Shown piece after piece: positions 19,340-29,932 of a stretch of DNA of 64,000 nucleotides. Made by a program: the position numbers and the translations under genes. Source of the stretch: Pannonibacter sp. SL95 (GTDB lineage Bacteria; Pseudomonadota; Alphaproteobacteria; Rhizobiales; Stappiaceae); NCBI RefSeq assembly GCF_026672425.1, contig NZ_JAPPRC010000006.1, positions 1,426,001-1,490,000 of the forward strand. The letters run 5' to 3'. Every line of letters begins with the position of its first letter. Positions within the stretch are counted from its first letter, which is position 1. Below the pieces are notes generated by a model. It had not been told where the DNA came from. It ran no database searches and was given only the letters and a program-made list of their open reading frames with translations.

Positions 19340-19900
19340 TCAGGCGGCCGACAGTTCCCGGGCTGCGTCCAGAAGATGCTCCAGCACATAGGGCTGGAAG
19401 GTACGCCAGCACTCCAGCACGAACTGGTCCTCTGCCTTGCGCCACAGGATCACCTCGGCCTTGTGGCAGAGCGTGCGCGTGACCATGCCGACGGGGAAGG
19501 CGGGCAGCGCCAGATCGATCGGCACGCCGGCGTTCAGCAGCCAGGTCGCGCGCGGACCGCTCACCAGCACCGCGTCCTGCCGGTGCGAGATGTCGGTGAC
19601 GGAAGCCGCCAGCCCGGCAACAGCGGCGTTGACGGCGGCCTCGAAGGCCACCAGCTCGGCCTCGGGTGCCAGCAGCAGCCACTCATCCGGCCCGAGCCAA
19701 AGGGCGGCCTTGCCTGCGCCAGCGGACGCCGACAGCGGTGCCTGCGGCAGGGCAAAGCCCAGCGCGCCGGCGACAGCGGCCTGCGCCTCAGCGCGGCCAC
19801 GGAACGACAGGCGGGCGATGGGGGCGGTCTTCTGGATGCTGACCGCATCCTGGCGCAGCACCGGCGCCAGGCCCGCAACGGGGGTGTAGATCTCAGCCAT
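19340..19900 (-). CDS. soxG: Sarcosine oxidase gamma subunit
   Basis: About 186 residues. It is the small subunit of heterotetrameric sarcosine oxidase, related to a GcvT-like fold; recognised from LWLGPDEWLLLAP, ISHRQDAVLVSGP and the DLALPAFPVGMVTRT stretch. The start at 19900 overlaps the soxA stop by 8 bases (ATGGCTGA), a usual arrangement for this operon, and so is preferred to the ATG at 19924. It is the last gene of soxBDAG and converges with the phosphate transporter gene. Confidence 0.9.
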   Translation of the reverse strand: MAEIYTPVAGLAPVLRQDAVSIQKTAPIARLSFRGRAEAQAAVAGALGFALPQAPLSASAGAGKAALWLGPDEWLLLAPEAELVAFEAAVNAAVAGLAASVTDISHRQDAVLVSGPRATWLLNAGVPIDLALPAFPVGMVTRTLCHKAEVILWRKAEDQFVLECWRTFQPYVLEHLLDAARELSAA

Positions 19901-22900
19901 TGAGACGGGTTCCTTCCGGGTCATACATCACGGGGTCGACGACCTTCACTGAGATCGCGCCGGCCGGCATCGGCACATTCAGCACTTCGCCGTGGCGGGC
20001 GCGGCCGTCCTTGACGATGGCAAGTGCAATGGTCCGCCCGAGCGCCTCGCTCCAGTAGGCCGAGGTGACATGGCCCAGCGCCGGGGTGCCCTTGGCCGGG
20101 TTGGCCTCGGCGGTGATCTGCGCCCCTTCTTCCAGCATCTGCTTCGGGTCGACCGGCAGGAGGCCGACGACCTGCTTGCGGCCATTGGCGACGAGGTCCG
20201 GACGCGACAGCGAGCGCTTGCCGACGAAATCGAACTTCTTCTTGCCGATGGCCCAGTCGAGCCCGGCGTCATCGGGCGTCACCGTGCCGTCGGTCTCCTG
20301 GCCGATGATGATGTAGCCCTTCTCGGCGCGCAGCACGTGCATGGTCTCGGTGCCGTAGACACAGCCGCCCTGCTTCACCACTTCCGCGTTGATCAGCTCC
20401 CACACCTTTGCGCCATGGCGGGCCGGCACGTTCACTTCAAAGCCGAGTTCGCCCGTGAAGCTCACCCGGAACAGGCGGCAGGGCAGGCCGGCGAAGCGGC
20501 CCGAGGCGACGCTCATGTGCGGGAAGGCCTCGTTGGAGAGGTCGATGCCCTCGACGAAGGGGGCAATCACCTCGCGCGCCTTCGGGCCCTGCACCGCAAT
20601 CACGGCATATTGCTCGGTGGTCGAGGTGATCCAGACGTCGAGATCCGGCCATTCGGTCTGGAGGAAATCCTCCATCATGGCAAAGACCCGCGCCGCTCCG
20701 CCCGTGGTGGTGGTGACGTGGAACCGGTCGTCGGTGAGCCGCCCGACGACGCCGTCATCAATAATGTAGCCGGCCTCGTTGAGCAGCACCGCATAGCGGC
20801 AGCGGCCGGGCTTCAGGCCCTTCCACGGGTTCGTATAGAAGCGCTCCAGGAATTCGGCCGCGTCCTTGCCCACCACCTCGATCTTGCCGAGTGTCGAGGC
20901 GTCAAACTGGCCGACCGCCTGCCGCGTGACGCGGCATTCGCGCGCCACGGCCGCATGCATGTCCTCGGAGCCTTCCGGGAAGTACCAGGTGCGCTTCCAC
21001 TGGCCGACATCCTCGAAGACACCGCCCTTTGCCACCACCCAGTCATGCGAGGGCGTGCGCCGCACCGGGTCAAAGGCATCGCCGCGCGAGGAGCCGGCAA
21101 AGGTGCCGAAGGTCGTCGGCGAATAGGGCAGGCGGAAGGTGGTGAGACCCACCTGCGGCAGCGGCGCGCCCAGCGCGCCCGAAGCAATCGCCAGCGCGTT
21201 CATGTTGGAGAGGCGGCCCTGGTCGGTCGCCATGCCGGTGGTCGTGTAGCGCTTGATGTGCTCGATCGACATCATGCCTTCGCGCACCGCCAGCTGCACG
21301 TCCTTGGCGGTCACGTCGTTCTGGTAGTCGACGAAGGCCTTCACCCGGCCGGCGTTGCGGTCATGCGGCAGCGCGCCGAGATACCCGCCCGTGGAGGCTT
21401 CGCCGCCCGTGGCCGTCAGGCGTCCGCCCTTGCGCGCGGCACCGGTTGCGGCCTCCGCTGCCTGTTCGCCGCGGCGGCATAGCCGTCCTCGAGCACCGCC
21501 GCCAGTCCATTGACACCCCGGCAGCTGCCGGCAGAGCGTTCCCGCTGCACGCTGGCGCCGGGCAGGAACGCCTCGTGTTCGGCATTCCACACGACCTTGC
21601 CGCGCGACTGCGAATAGAGGCTGACTGAAGGCGTCCAGCCGGACGACATCAGGATGGCGTCGCAGGTCACATCACCCGCAGAGACCACGCTGCCGTCATT
21701 GCGCAGCCGGCCGAGCATCGCCTTCGACACCCTGAGCCGCCCGCTGGTGCCGGTGACGACGCAGGCCGCCTCGACCCGGATGCCCCGGCGTGCGGCCGCC
21801 TCGCGCAGATGCTCCGGCGGGGTGGCGCGCATGTCGGCAATCGCCACCACCTCGACCCCGGCATCTGCCAGATCGAAGGCGGCGGCCCAGGCGCTGTCGC
21901 AGGCGGTCGTCACGAGCACCCGGCGGCCGACGGTTGCGCCATAGCGGTTGAGATAGGTGCGGCCGGCGCTGGCCAGCAGGATGCCCGGCCGGTCGTTCTC
22001 CGGGAACACCATCGGCCGCTCATGCGCCCCGGCGGCAATGACCACTTCCTTCGCCCGCACCTGCCACATGCGCTCGCGCGGCAGGTTTGCACCCGGCTGT
22101 GCCAGATGGTCGGTGACGCGCTCGGCCAGCGCGATGAAGTTCTGCACGAAATACCCAAACGCAGTCGTGCGCGGCAGCAGCGTCACGTTGTCCCGCGCAG
22201 CGAGTGTCGCCAACGTGGCGGCGACCCACTCGGCGGCCGGCAGGCCCTCGATGGTGGAGCCGGTTTCGCTGAGCAGCGAGCCGCCCATTTCTGCCTGCTC
22301 GTCGCACAGGATCACCCGCGCGCCCGTCTCGCTGGCCGAGAGCGCAGCCGCCAGACCCGCCGGACCGGAGCCGATCACCAGCACGTCGCAATGGGCATAG
22401 AGGTTGGCGTAGTGATCCGGATCGGCCAGCTTCGGCGGCTTGCCGAGACCGGCAGCAGCGCGGATCACCGGCTCATAGACCTTGTCCCAGAAGGCCTTCG
22501 GCCACATGAAGGTCTTGTAGTAGAAGCCGGCCGGGAACAGCGGCGACAGCACGTCATTGATCGCCCCGACATCGAAGTCGAGCGAGGGATAGCGGTTCTG
22601 GCTGATCGCCATCAGGCCTTCGTAGACCTCGACCTGCGTCGCGCGCAGGTTCGGGGTCTGGTCGCCGTGCCGGTAGACGCCGACAAGCGCGTTCGGCTCT
22701 TCCGATCCGGCCGTCAGGATGCCGCGCGGGCGGTGATATTTGAACGAGCGGCCAACGAGATGCACGCCATTGGCAATCAGCGCGGAGGCGAGCGTGTCGC
22801 CCGGATGCGCCTGCATCACCTTGCCGTCGAAGCTGAACTGAAGCGTCCGCGACCGGTCGATGCGGCCGCCATGGGCCAGGCGGGCGCTCTGGGTTGATTT

Positions 22901-22918
22901 CTGGCTATGGGCGCTCAT
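19893..22918 (-). pseudogene. soxA: Sarcosine oxidase alpha subunit, split by one-base deletion
   Basis: Restoring one base gives 1008 residues, the normal SoxA length. The first part (22918 down to about 21,475) has the N-terminal Fer2_4-like region (SFKYHRPRGI) and the NAD-binding domain DVLVIGSGPAGLAAA, ending at DGYAAA. The second part, in another frame, resumes at EQAAEAATGAARKGG and carries the GcvT-like folate domain to the end, with SRGDAFDPVRR and GELGFEVNVPARHGA. The break is around 21,468-21,476, where a G seems to be missing from the coding strand. The rest is undamaged, so a sequencing error or a very recent mutation is likely. Starts TGATG-coupled to soxD. Confidence 0.88.
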
Positions 22919-23235
22919 CAGCGGGCGTCCTTTTCCTGGGAGGCGCGGGCAAGGGCGTCGAGGTCGGGCTTGGGTTCGCCGGCCTTGTAGGTGCAGACAA
23001 ACTTGTCGCTGACCGTGTCGCGCACGGCGTTGAAGAAGCGGCCACAGCCATGGGCATGACGCCAGCGTTCGGCATAAAGGCCGCGCGTGTTGGTGCGCAT
23101 GTAGAGGAACTGGGCCCATTCCTCGTCATTGAGCTGCGAGGGATCGGCGGGGCGGGCGATATGCGCCTCGCCGCCGTAGCGGAACTCGGTCTCGGGCCGT
23201 TCGACGCCGCAATAGGGACAGGAAATCAGCAGCAT
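22918..23235 (-). CDS. soxD: Sarcosine oxidase delta subunit (zinc-binding)
   Basis: 105 residues. The N-terminus ISCPYCGVERPETEF provides a CxxC zinc half-site, and WRHAHGCGRFFNAVRDT the second (His/Cys). YMRTNTRGLYAERW is a strong family block. It is a structural subunit of the sarcosine oxidase tetramer that converts sarcosine to glycine and passes the methyl group to tetrahydrofolate. It follows soxB by 9 bp and overlaps soxA by one base. Confidence 0.95.
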   Translation of the reverse strand: MLLISCPYCGVERPETEFRYGGEAHIARPADPSQLNDEEWAQFLYMRTNTRGLYAERWRHAHGCGRFFNAVRDTVSDKFVCTYKAGEPKPDLDALARASQEKDAR

Positions 23236-23244
23236 GGCGAAGCC

Positions 23245-24498
23245 TCAGTGAGCCACGGCGGCCGCGGCCGCCTCGTCGATCAGCCGTCCGGTGCGGAACC
23301 GGTCGAGCGAGAAGGGGGCATTGACCGGATGCGGCGCTCCGGTCGCAATGGTGTGGGCAAAGACATGGCCCGAGCCCGGCGTGGCCTTGAAGCCGCCCGT
23401 GCCCCAGCCGCAGTTGAGATAAAGGCCCGGCACCGGCGTCAGGCCGATGATCGGCGAACGGTCGGGGGTGTTGTCAACGATGCCGCCCCAGTTGCGCAGC
23501 ATGCGCATGCGGCGGAACATCGGGAACAGCTCGCAGATGGCATCGAGCGTGTGCGTGGTGATGTGCAGACCACCCGCCTGGGAATAGGACACGAACTGGT
23601 CCGTGCCCGCGCCGATAACCAGCTCGCCCTTGTCGGACTGGGAGATATAGGCGTGGATCGTGTTCGACATGACCACGCAAGGGAAGGCCGGCTTCACCGG
23701 CTCCGACACCAGCGCCTGCAGCGGATTGGATTCCAGCGGCAGCTTCAGCCCGGCCATCGCCATGACAACGGAGGTGTTGCCGGCCGCGACACAGCCGATC
23801 TTCTTGGCGCCGATGAAACCGCGTGTCGTCTCGACGCCCGTCACCTCGCCCGTCGGGGCCCGGCGGATACCGGTGACGGCACAGTTTTGAATGATGTCGA
23901 CGCCCATGGCGCTTGCGCCGCGCGCGTAGCCCCAGGCGACCGCGTCATGCCGCGCCGTGCCGCCGACGCGCTGCAGCGCCGCGCCCATCACCGGATAGCG
24001 GATGTTCTTGTCGATGTTGAGCGGCGGGCAGAATTCCTTGGCTTCCTCGGCGCTCAGCCACTCGTTGGTGACGCCGGCCAGCCGGTTGGCGTGAATGTGG
24101 CGCTTGAACACCTGGATGTCATGCACCGTATGCGCCAGCATCATCACGCCGCGCTGCGAATACATGACGTTGTAGTTCAGCTCCTGCGACAGCCCGTCCC
24201 AGAGATCGAGCGCGTGCTGGTAGAGCCTGGCGCTCTCCTCCCAGAGATAGTTGGAGCGCACGATCGTGGTGTTGCGGCCCGTGTTGCCGCCGCCAAGCCA
24301 GCCCTTGTCGAGCACGGCGACATTGGTGATGCCATGCACCTTGGCCAGATAATAGGCGGTGGCGAGGCCATGTCCGCCTGCGCCGATGATGATCACATCA
24401 TAGGCCGGCTTCGGCTCGGGCGAACGCCACTGCCGGCCCCAGTTCTTGTGGGCGCTGAAGGCGTTTTTCGCCACTTCGAGGAAGGAATAGCGCGTCAT
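23245..24498 (-). CDS. soxB: Sarcosine oxidase beta subunit (flavoprotein)
   Basis: 417 residues with the FAD-binding [18 protein letters not shown] (about 35-52) and the FAD-ribose region [14 protein letters not shown]. His184 in [12 protein letters not shown] matches the histidine that covalently holds FMN in known SoxB. The C-terminal ...[14 protein letters not shown] is the family ending. It is the first gene of soxBDAG. The upstream region holds a hairpin and then the three palindromic repeats, so the promoter of the operon lies within 24,500-24,720. Confidence 0.95.
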   Translation of the reverse strand: MTRYSFLEVAKNAFSAHKNWGRQWRSPEPKPAYDVIIIGAGGHGLATAYYLAKVHGITNVAVLDKGWLGGGNTGRNTTIVRSNYLWEESARLYQHALDLWDGLSQELNYNVMYSQRGVMMLAHTVHDIQVFKRHIHANRLAGVTNEWLSAEEAKEFCPPLNIDKNIRYPVMGAALQRVGGTARHDAVAWGYARGASAMGVDIIQNCAVTGIRRAPTGEVTGVETTRGFIGAKKIGCVAAGNTSVVMAMAGLKLPLESNPLQALVSEPVKPAFPCVVMSNTIHAYISQSDKGELVIGAGTDQFVSYSQAGGLHITTHTLDAICELFPMFRRMRMLRNWGGIVDNTPDRSPIIGLTPVPGLYLNCGWGTGGFKATPGSGHVFAHTIATGAPHPVNAPFSLDRFRTGRLIDEAAAAAVAH

Positions 24499-24576
24499 GG
24501 CCGCCGCTTTTGCCCCTGGTCTGATGCCGTGAATGGATCCTGCCAGCTCTCCGGCACCGGGTGCGGCCGCTGACAG

Positions 24577-24605
24577 GGCAGGGTGCCATCATCGCCAACC
24601 CTGCC
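24577..24605. repeat. Hairpin upstream of soxB
   Basis: GGCAGGGT (24577-24584) and ACCCTGCC (24598-24605) are perfect inverted arms around 13 bases, 79 bp upstream of the soxB start. It may be an operator or a leader-RNA hairpin for the sarcosine oxidase operon; there is nothing to identify the regulator. Confidence 0.4.
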
Positions 24606-24718
24606 GTCAAGGGGGCTTCCTGATCGGTCAGCCGATGGTCTGAATCCGACATGCTGCGTCGCAGAAGAAGAAAGTGTCGCTGACACCAGCCGCTGGTTCC
24701 ATGCAGTCACTTCAACGC

Positions 24719-24867
24719 TTTCGTCATGCCATGGCTCGTCCATGGCATCCATGCCGTGCCCTCTCCACTCAGGGAGCGCCTGCGTTGTTGACGCCCCCAG
24801 CGCCGCATGGCCCGCACCGCAACGGCATGGATGCCATGATCAAGTCATGGCATGACGAAGGAGAGGG
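24719..24867. repeat. Palindromic element, tandem copy 1 of 3
   Basis: A 149 bp unit. The left arm (about 24719-24760) and right arm (about 24822-24862) are inverted copies matching at roughly 33 of 40 positions, with about 60 bp between them. Each arm contains its own small hairpin: TGCCATGG-CTCGT-CCATGGCA on the left and TGCCATGA-TCAAG-TCATGGCA on the right. Non-coding: the three copies are not in register with one another. Confidence 0.88.
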
Positions 24868-24953
24868 TTTGACGGACGAGAGGGGAGAGCCTTCTGCCCG
24901 CAACACGCGCCGCGCCGCCGCAACGGCCCATCCCCACGACCAATCCTAACCGT

Positions 24954-25103
24954 TTTCGTCATGCCATGGCTCGTCCATGGCATCCATGCCGTGCCCTCTC
25001 CACTCAGGGAGCGCCTACGTGGCTGACGCCCCCGGCGCCGCACGGCCCGCACCGCAACGGCATGGATGCCATGATCAAGTCATGGCATGACGAAGGAGAA
25101 GGG
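24954..25103. repeat. Palindromic element, tandem copy 2 of 3
   Basis: 150 bp, starting 235 bp after copy 1 and nearly identical over its whole length, including the loop. Differences from copy 1 are a few substitutions in the centre (TACGTGGCTG for TGCGTTGTTG) and GAGAAGGG for GAGAGGG at the right end. Both small arm hairpins are intact. The 86 bp between copies 1 and 2 is not repeated. Confidence 0.88.
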
Positions 25104-25140
25104 AGGGCCGGCGGCCCATCCTCGCGACCACCCTTTCCGC

Positions 25141-25289
25141 TTTCGTCATGCCATGGCTCGACCATGGCATCCATGCCGTGCCCTCTCCACTCAGGGAACG
25201 CCTGCGTGGCTGACGCCGCCGGCGCCGCATGGCCCGCACCGCAACGGAACGGATGCCATGATCAAGTCATGGCATGACGAAGGAGAGGG
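25141..25289. repeat. Palindromic element, tandem copy 3 of 3
   Basis: 149 bp, starting 187 bp after copy 2. The left hairpin keeps its TGCCATGG/CCATGGCA stem while the loop changes from CTCGT to CTCGA. The right arm has AACGGAACGG where the other copies have AACGGCATGG, which loosens the long-arm pairing but leaves the small hairpin whole. It ends 52 bp before the putative MarR operator. Confidence 0.88.
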
Positions 25290-25340
25290 GAGGGCCGGAG
25301 TCCCAAGACACACATGGCTTGAAAGCGCCGCCTCAATCAT

Positions 25341-25359
25341 GTTAGTTAGACAAACTAAC
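25341..25359. promoter_or_regulatory. Palindromic operator candidate for the MarR-type regulator
   Basis: GTTAGTT (25341-25347) and AACTAAC (25353-25359) form an inverted pair around five bases, 13 bp before the marR start codon. Size and symmetry suit a MarR-family dimer, and the position suits autorepression of the regulator and the MATE genes behind it. Confidence 0.65.
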
Positions 25360-25372
25360 AAAAGGCCATATC

Positions 25373-25801
25373 ATGGATCTCGAGGAAAGCCTGCGCTGCC
25401 TGCAGTGGCACATGTGGTTCCGCTGGCGCGAAGAATCGCGCCGCAGCGGCTCGATGGACCTCACGCCGAACGAGCTGGATTATCTCTATGCGCTGCTGGG
25501 TGCCGGACGGCCGATCCGTCTGGGCGAGCTTGCCGCCCGCATGCAGGTCACGCCCGCCTCGGCCAGCGCCATGGTGCGCAAGCTGGAAGCGCGCGGCTAT
25601 ATCAGCCGCAGTGCGAGCGGCGAGGATGCCCGCTCGGTTCTTCTTGCGCCCACGCCGAAATGTCAGGCGCTGGAGGCGGAGGAACAGACGATCTACGCCG
25701 ACACTGCGTCACGCCTTGCTGCCATGCTCGAGCCGCAAGAGCTGGCCGAACTCTCCCGCCTTCTCGCCAAGGCGCGGGGCAATCTGACGACCGACTATTG
25801 A
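25373..25801 (+). CDS. MarR-family transcriptional regulator
   Basis: 142 residues. Winged helix-turn-helix of the MarR type at about 35-95: LTPNELDYLYALL, IRLGELAARMQVTPASASAMVRKLEARGYI and a wing SASGEDARSVLLAPTPK. It precedes two MATE exporters on the same strand and has a palindrome directly upstream, so it is inferred to repress them and itself until a small-molecule ligand binds. The ligand is unknown. Its 3' end is 45 bp from the first MATE gene. Confidence 0.88.
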   Translation: MDLEESLRCLQWHMWFRWREESRRSGSMDLTPNELDYLYALLGAGRPIRLGELAARMQVTPASASAMVRKLEARGYISRSASGEDARSVLLAPTPKCQALEAEEQTIYADTASRLAAMLEPQELAELSRLLAKARGNLTTDY

Positions 25802-25846
25802 GGCACTTGCGCCGATCGAGGCTCAACTGCGACCGGAGTTCCTTGC

Positions 25847-27166
25847 ATGCGACTGCCGTTCCTTGATGAGTTTGTCAGCATCACCCGCCTGGCCGTTCCG
25901 ATCGTCGTCGGGCTCAGCACCGGCGCGCTGATTACTGTTACCGATGCCATCATGCTGGCCCCGCTCGGCCCTGTGCCGCTCGCCGCCGCAGGCCTTGCCG
26001 GGGCTGTGGCGACGGTGTTCTTTGCCGCAATCTACGGATTCCTGTCCGTTCTTTCCGTGCGCATCGGCACGGCTTATGGCGCGGGACAGGCCAGGCGGAT
26101 TGCCGGCGTCTGGCGCACAGGCCTGTGGCTGGGCCTCGGCACCGGACTGGCTGCCGCGCTGCTCATGGCGCTGGCATGGCCATTGATGCCGCTGCTCGAC
26201 CAGCCGGCCGAAGTGCTGGCGATTGCCGGTCCTTACTGGCTTCTGATCGCCGCCTTTCTGGTCCCCTTTGCTATCCTGACCGTCTTCAAGTCTGCCTTCG
26301 AGGCAATTGACCGGCCGTGGACGGGTACCCTGTTCGGGGTGCTGGCCTGCGTCCTCAACGTGCCGCTGAACTACGTGCTGATCCACGGGATCGGCGGGTT
26401 CGAGGGACTTGGGCTGACGGGCGCCGGCATCGCCTCGCTGCTGGCCGAAACGGTGTCGTTGGCGGTTGCCTTTCTCTACTGGCGCCGCGCGGCCTCGACG
26501 GCGCGGCTGCGCGTGCGCGGCCAGCGCGAGCCGGAGGACCTGCGCTCCGTTGCCCGCGAGGGTGCGCCGCTCGGCCTGATGTACATCGCCGAGACCGGAG
26601 CCATGGCGGTGGCGACCATGCTGATCGGCCTGTTCGGAACCGTCGCGCTCGCCGCCAACCAGGTTGCACTGTCGGTGGGAACGCTCCTCTACATGGTGCC
26701 GCTCGGGGTTGCCGGCGCGGTCGCGATCCGCGTGTCGCAGGCCGCCGGTGCCGGGCGCACCAATCAGGTGCGGGCGATTACACTGGCCGCGATCGTCATG
26801 GCGACGGCCTGGCTGGGGCTGTCGGCAACGCTTCTGGCTTTCCAGGGCGAAGCCATTGCCCGCCTGATCACCCAGGATCCGGAGGTGGTGGCGGTTGCCG
26901 CGTCGATCTTCTTCATCTTCGCGCTCAGCCAGGTCATGGACGGGCTGCAATCGACGCTGGTTGGCGCGCTGCGCGGCCTGTCTGACACGGGCCTGCCGTC
27001 GATTGTCTCTATCGTCGCCTACTGGCCGGTCGCCCTGCCGGTTGGCTGGCTGCTGGCGACCCATGCCGGCATGGGCCCGTCGGGCGTCTGGCTCGGCTTC
27101 GTCTGTGCGCTTGGCCCCGCCGCGCTGGTGCTCGGCTTGCGCTTCCACGTCCTGACCCGATCATGA
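25847..27166 (+). CDS. MATE-family multidrug efflux transporter
   Basis: 439 residues, twelve predicted membrane segments in two homologous halves. The N-terminal half starts with ITRLAVPIVVGLSTGALITVTDAIML, and the middle shows the FEAIDRPWTGTLFGVLACVLNVPLNYVLI block of NorM-like MATE proteins. Inner-membrane drug/Na or drug/H antiporter. It lies directly behind the MarR regulator; the second MATE gene begins 85 bp later. The substrate is unknown. Confidence 0.9.
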   Translation: MRLPFLDEFVSITRLAVPIVVGLSTGALITVTDAIMLAPLGPVPLAAAGLAGAVATVFFAAIYGFLSVLSVRIGTAYGAGQARRIAGVWRTGLWLGLGTGLAAALLMALAWPLMPLLDQPAEVLAIAGPYWLLIAAFLVPFAILTVFKSAFEAIDRPWTGTLFGVLACVLNVPLNYVLIHGIGGFEGLGLTGAGIASLLAETVSLAVAFLYWRRAASTARLRVRGQREPEDLRSVAREGAPLGLMYIAETGAMAVATMLIGLFGTVALAANQVALSVGTLLYMVPLGVAGAVAIRVSQAAGAGRTNQVRAITLAAIVMATAWLGLSATLLAFQGEAIARLITQDPEVVAVAASIFFIFALSQVMDGLQSTLVGALRGLSDTGLPSIVSIVAYWPVALPVGWLLATHAGMGPSGVWLGFVCALGPAALVLGLRFHVLTRS

Positions 27167-27251
27167 CCTCGAAGGTGCCCGTTTGGACGTGGGCACCTCG
27201 TTCCCTTCAGGGGCCAGAGCCCCTGTGCCGGACCCAGACCCGATTTGATGC

Positions 27252-28598
27252 ATGGAAACCACCATGGACAGCACGCGCATTCCCCGGACCTTCCTGATCT
27301 ACACGCTGCCGGCCGTGGCGGCGCTGGTGGTTCAGGCGCTGAACATGATGATCGATGGCATCTTCATCGGTCATGTGATGGGCACGCCCGGGCTCTCCGG
27401 CATCTACATGGCCTGGCCACTCGTTGGCGTCGTTCTGGCGGTTGGCACCATGATCGGCATTGGCGGCGGGGCGCAGCTCTCCATGGCCAATGGCGCCGGC
27501 CGTCTGCCCCTGGCCCGGCGCTATCTCGGCCTGTCGCTGCTGCTGGTCGTGGTCCTCGGCCTCGTTGGCGGAACATTCCTGATCCTGTGCCGCGAGGCTT
27601 TCCTGTCGTTCCAGGGTGCCCCGGACGAGGTGGTCCGCCATGGCATGGATTACCTGTTCGTGCGCGGCCTTGGTGGCATCTCGGTCATGGGCGCCGCCGT
27701 CCTGCCTCTGCTGGTGCGCAACACCGGCGCGCCAGTGCGCGCCACGCTGGCCATGTTCGCCGGGGTGCTGGTCAATCTGGTGCTTGACTATGTCTTCATC
27801 GTCGAGTTCGGGTGGGGCCTGTCGGGGGCGGCTGCGGCAACGGTCGCCGGTGAAGCGGTGTCGGACATCGCCTGCCTGTGGTTCCTGTTCGGCCGTCCGA
27901 CGGCCCTCAGGCCGCGTCTCAAGGACTTCCGCATCCGGCTGGGGCGGATCGCCCAGATCCTCGTCACCGGCTTCACCAGCATGATCATGTATCTCTACAT
28001 GAGCTTCGTGATCATGCTGCACAATTACCTGTTCATGCGCTTCGGCTCGGAAGTGCAGGTCGCCGCCTTCGCCATCACCGACTATTACATGGCCTTCTAC
28101 TACCTGCTGGGCGAGGGCATCTGCGGCGGCATGCAGCCGCTGGTGAGTTATTTCCATGGGGCAGGCGAGCGCCGCGCCGTGCTTGGAACCTTGCGCCTCG
28201 CCATGATGTCGATCTTCGGCCTCGGCTGTGCGCTCGTGGCGGCGCTGCTGATCGTGCCGGAGGTGTTCGTCGCCCTGTTCACCACCGGGGACCCGGTGCT
28301 GTCGGCCGCGGCGGAGCATGGCATCCGCCTGCATCTCTTCACGATGATGCTGGAAGGCCTCATCATCATCGTCGCCACCTACTTCCAGGCCATCGGCGAC
28401 GCGCGCCGGGCCTTGATGATCGCAGCCGCCAACATGCTGGTGCAGCTGCCCTTCCTCGCCATCCTGCCCCGCTTCCTCGGCACCGACGGCATCTGGCTGG
28501 CGATTCCGGCGGCAAACCTGTTTCTCGCCCCGATCGTGCTGGTCATGCTGGCGCTGCATCTGCGCCGGCAGGACCGGCTGGTGGCAGCGCCGGCCTGA
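27252..28598 (+). CDS. Second MATE-family efflux transporter
   Basis: 448 residues, twelve membrane segments, but only distantly like its neighbour: MMIDGIFIGHVMG at the start and NTGAPVRATLAMFAGVLVNLVLDYVFI in the first half resemble the MepA/DinF branch, so this is not a recent duplication. ATG 27252 is taken as start; ATG 27264 is possible. It is probably in the same transcript as marR and the first MATE gene. Confidence 0.88.
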   Translation: METTMDSTRIPRTFLIYTLPAVAALVVQALNMMIDGIFIGHVMGTPGLSGIYMAWPLVGVVLAVGTMIGIGGGAQLSMANGAGRLPLARRYLGLSLLLVVVLGLVGGTFLILCREAFLSFQGAPDEVVRHGMDYLFVRGLGGISVMGAAVLPLLVRNTGAPVRATLAMFAGVLVNLVLDYVFIVEFGWGLSGAAAATVAGEAVSDIACLWFLFGRPTALRPRLKDFRIRLGRIAQILVTGFTSMIMYLYMSFVIMLHNYLFMRFGSEVQVAAFAITDYYMAFYYLLGEGICGGMQPLVSYFHGAGERRAVLGTLRLAMMSIFGLGCALVAALLIVPEVFVALFTTGDPVLSAAAEHGIRLHLFTMMLEGLIIIVATYFQAIGDARRALMIAAANMLVQLPFLAILPRFLGTDGIWLAIPAANLFLAPIVLVMLALHLRRQDRLVAAPA

Positions 28599-28648
28599 TA
28601 CCTGACTGATACCGGCCTGACACCTGCCTGATACCGGCCTGACACCGG
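28594..28648. repeat. Short tandem repeats at the end of the MATE gene
   Basis: CCTGATACC and CCTGACACC alternate about five times in 55 bases, in a longer unit near 20 bp. The MATE stop codon is in the first unit. Consistent with slippage; no function evident. Confidence 0.6.
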
Positions 28649-28793
28649 CAAGCCTTTGAAATCATCCCCAGCCTGTCGCATTTCGCGGCAGGTTGGGCGC
28701 TTGGCCGACAGCACGGGCTGGCCCTGCCGGGCATGGTTCGGCTATGGTGCCCCCAAACTTCCCCACCTATTCCATTGAAAGAGGATCGACCCC

Positions 28794-29921
<1,128 letters not shown>

Positions 29922-29932
29922 GGTCCCGGCCG

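Noticed and set aside
21416-21590. Programmed frameshift in soxA
   Set aside because: No slippery heptamer or downstream structure, and the family is not known to use one. A one-base deletion explains the data.
24966-25277. Repeated peptide-like frame in the palindromic units (starting MARPWHPC)
   Set aside because: Copies are spaced by 235 and 187 bases, not multiples of three, and the same peptide recurs only because the DNA is repeated. It is a structural DNA repeat, not a gene.
24719-25289. CRISPR array
   Set aside because: Only three units of about 149 bases with uneven spacing, and no cas gene in the window.
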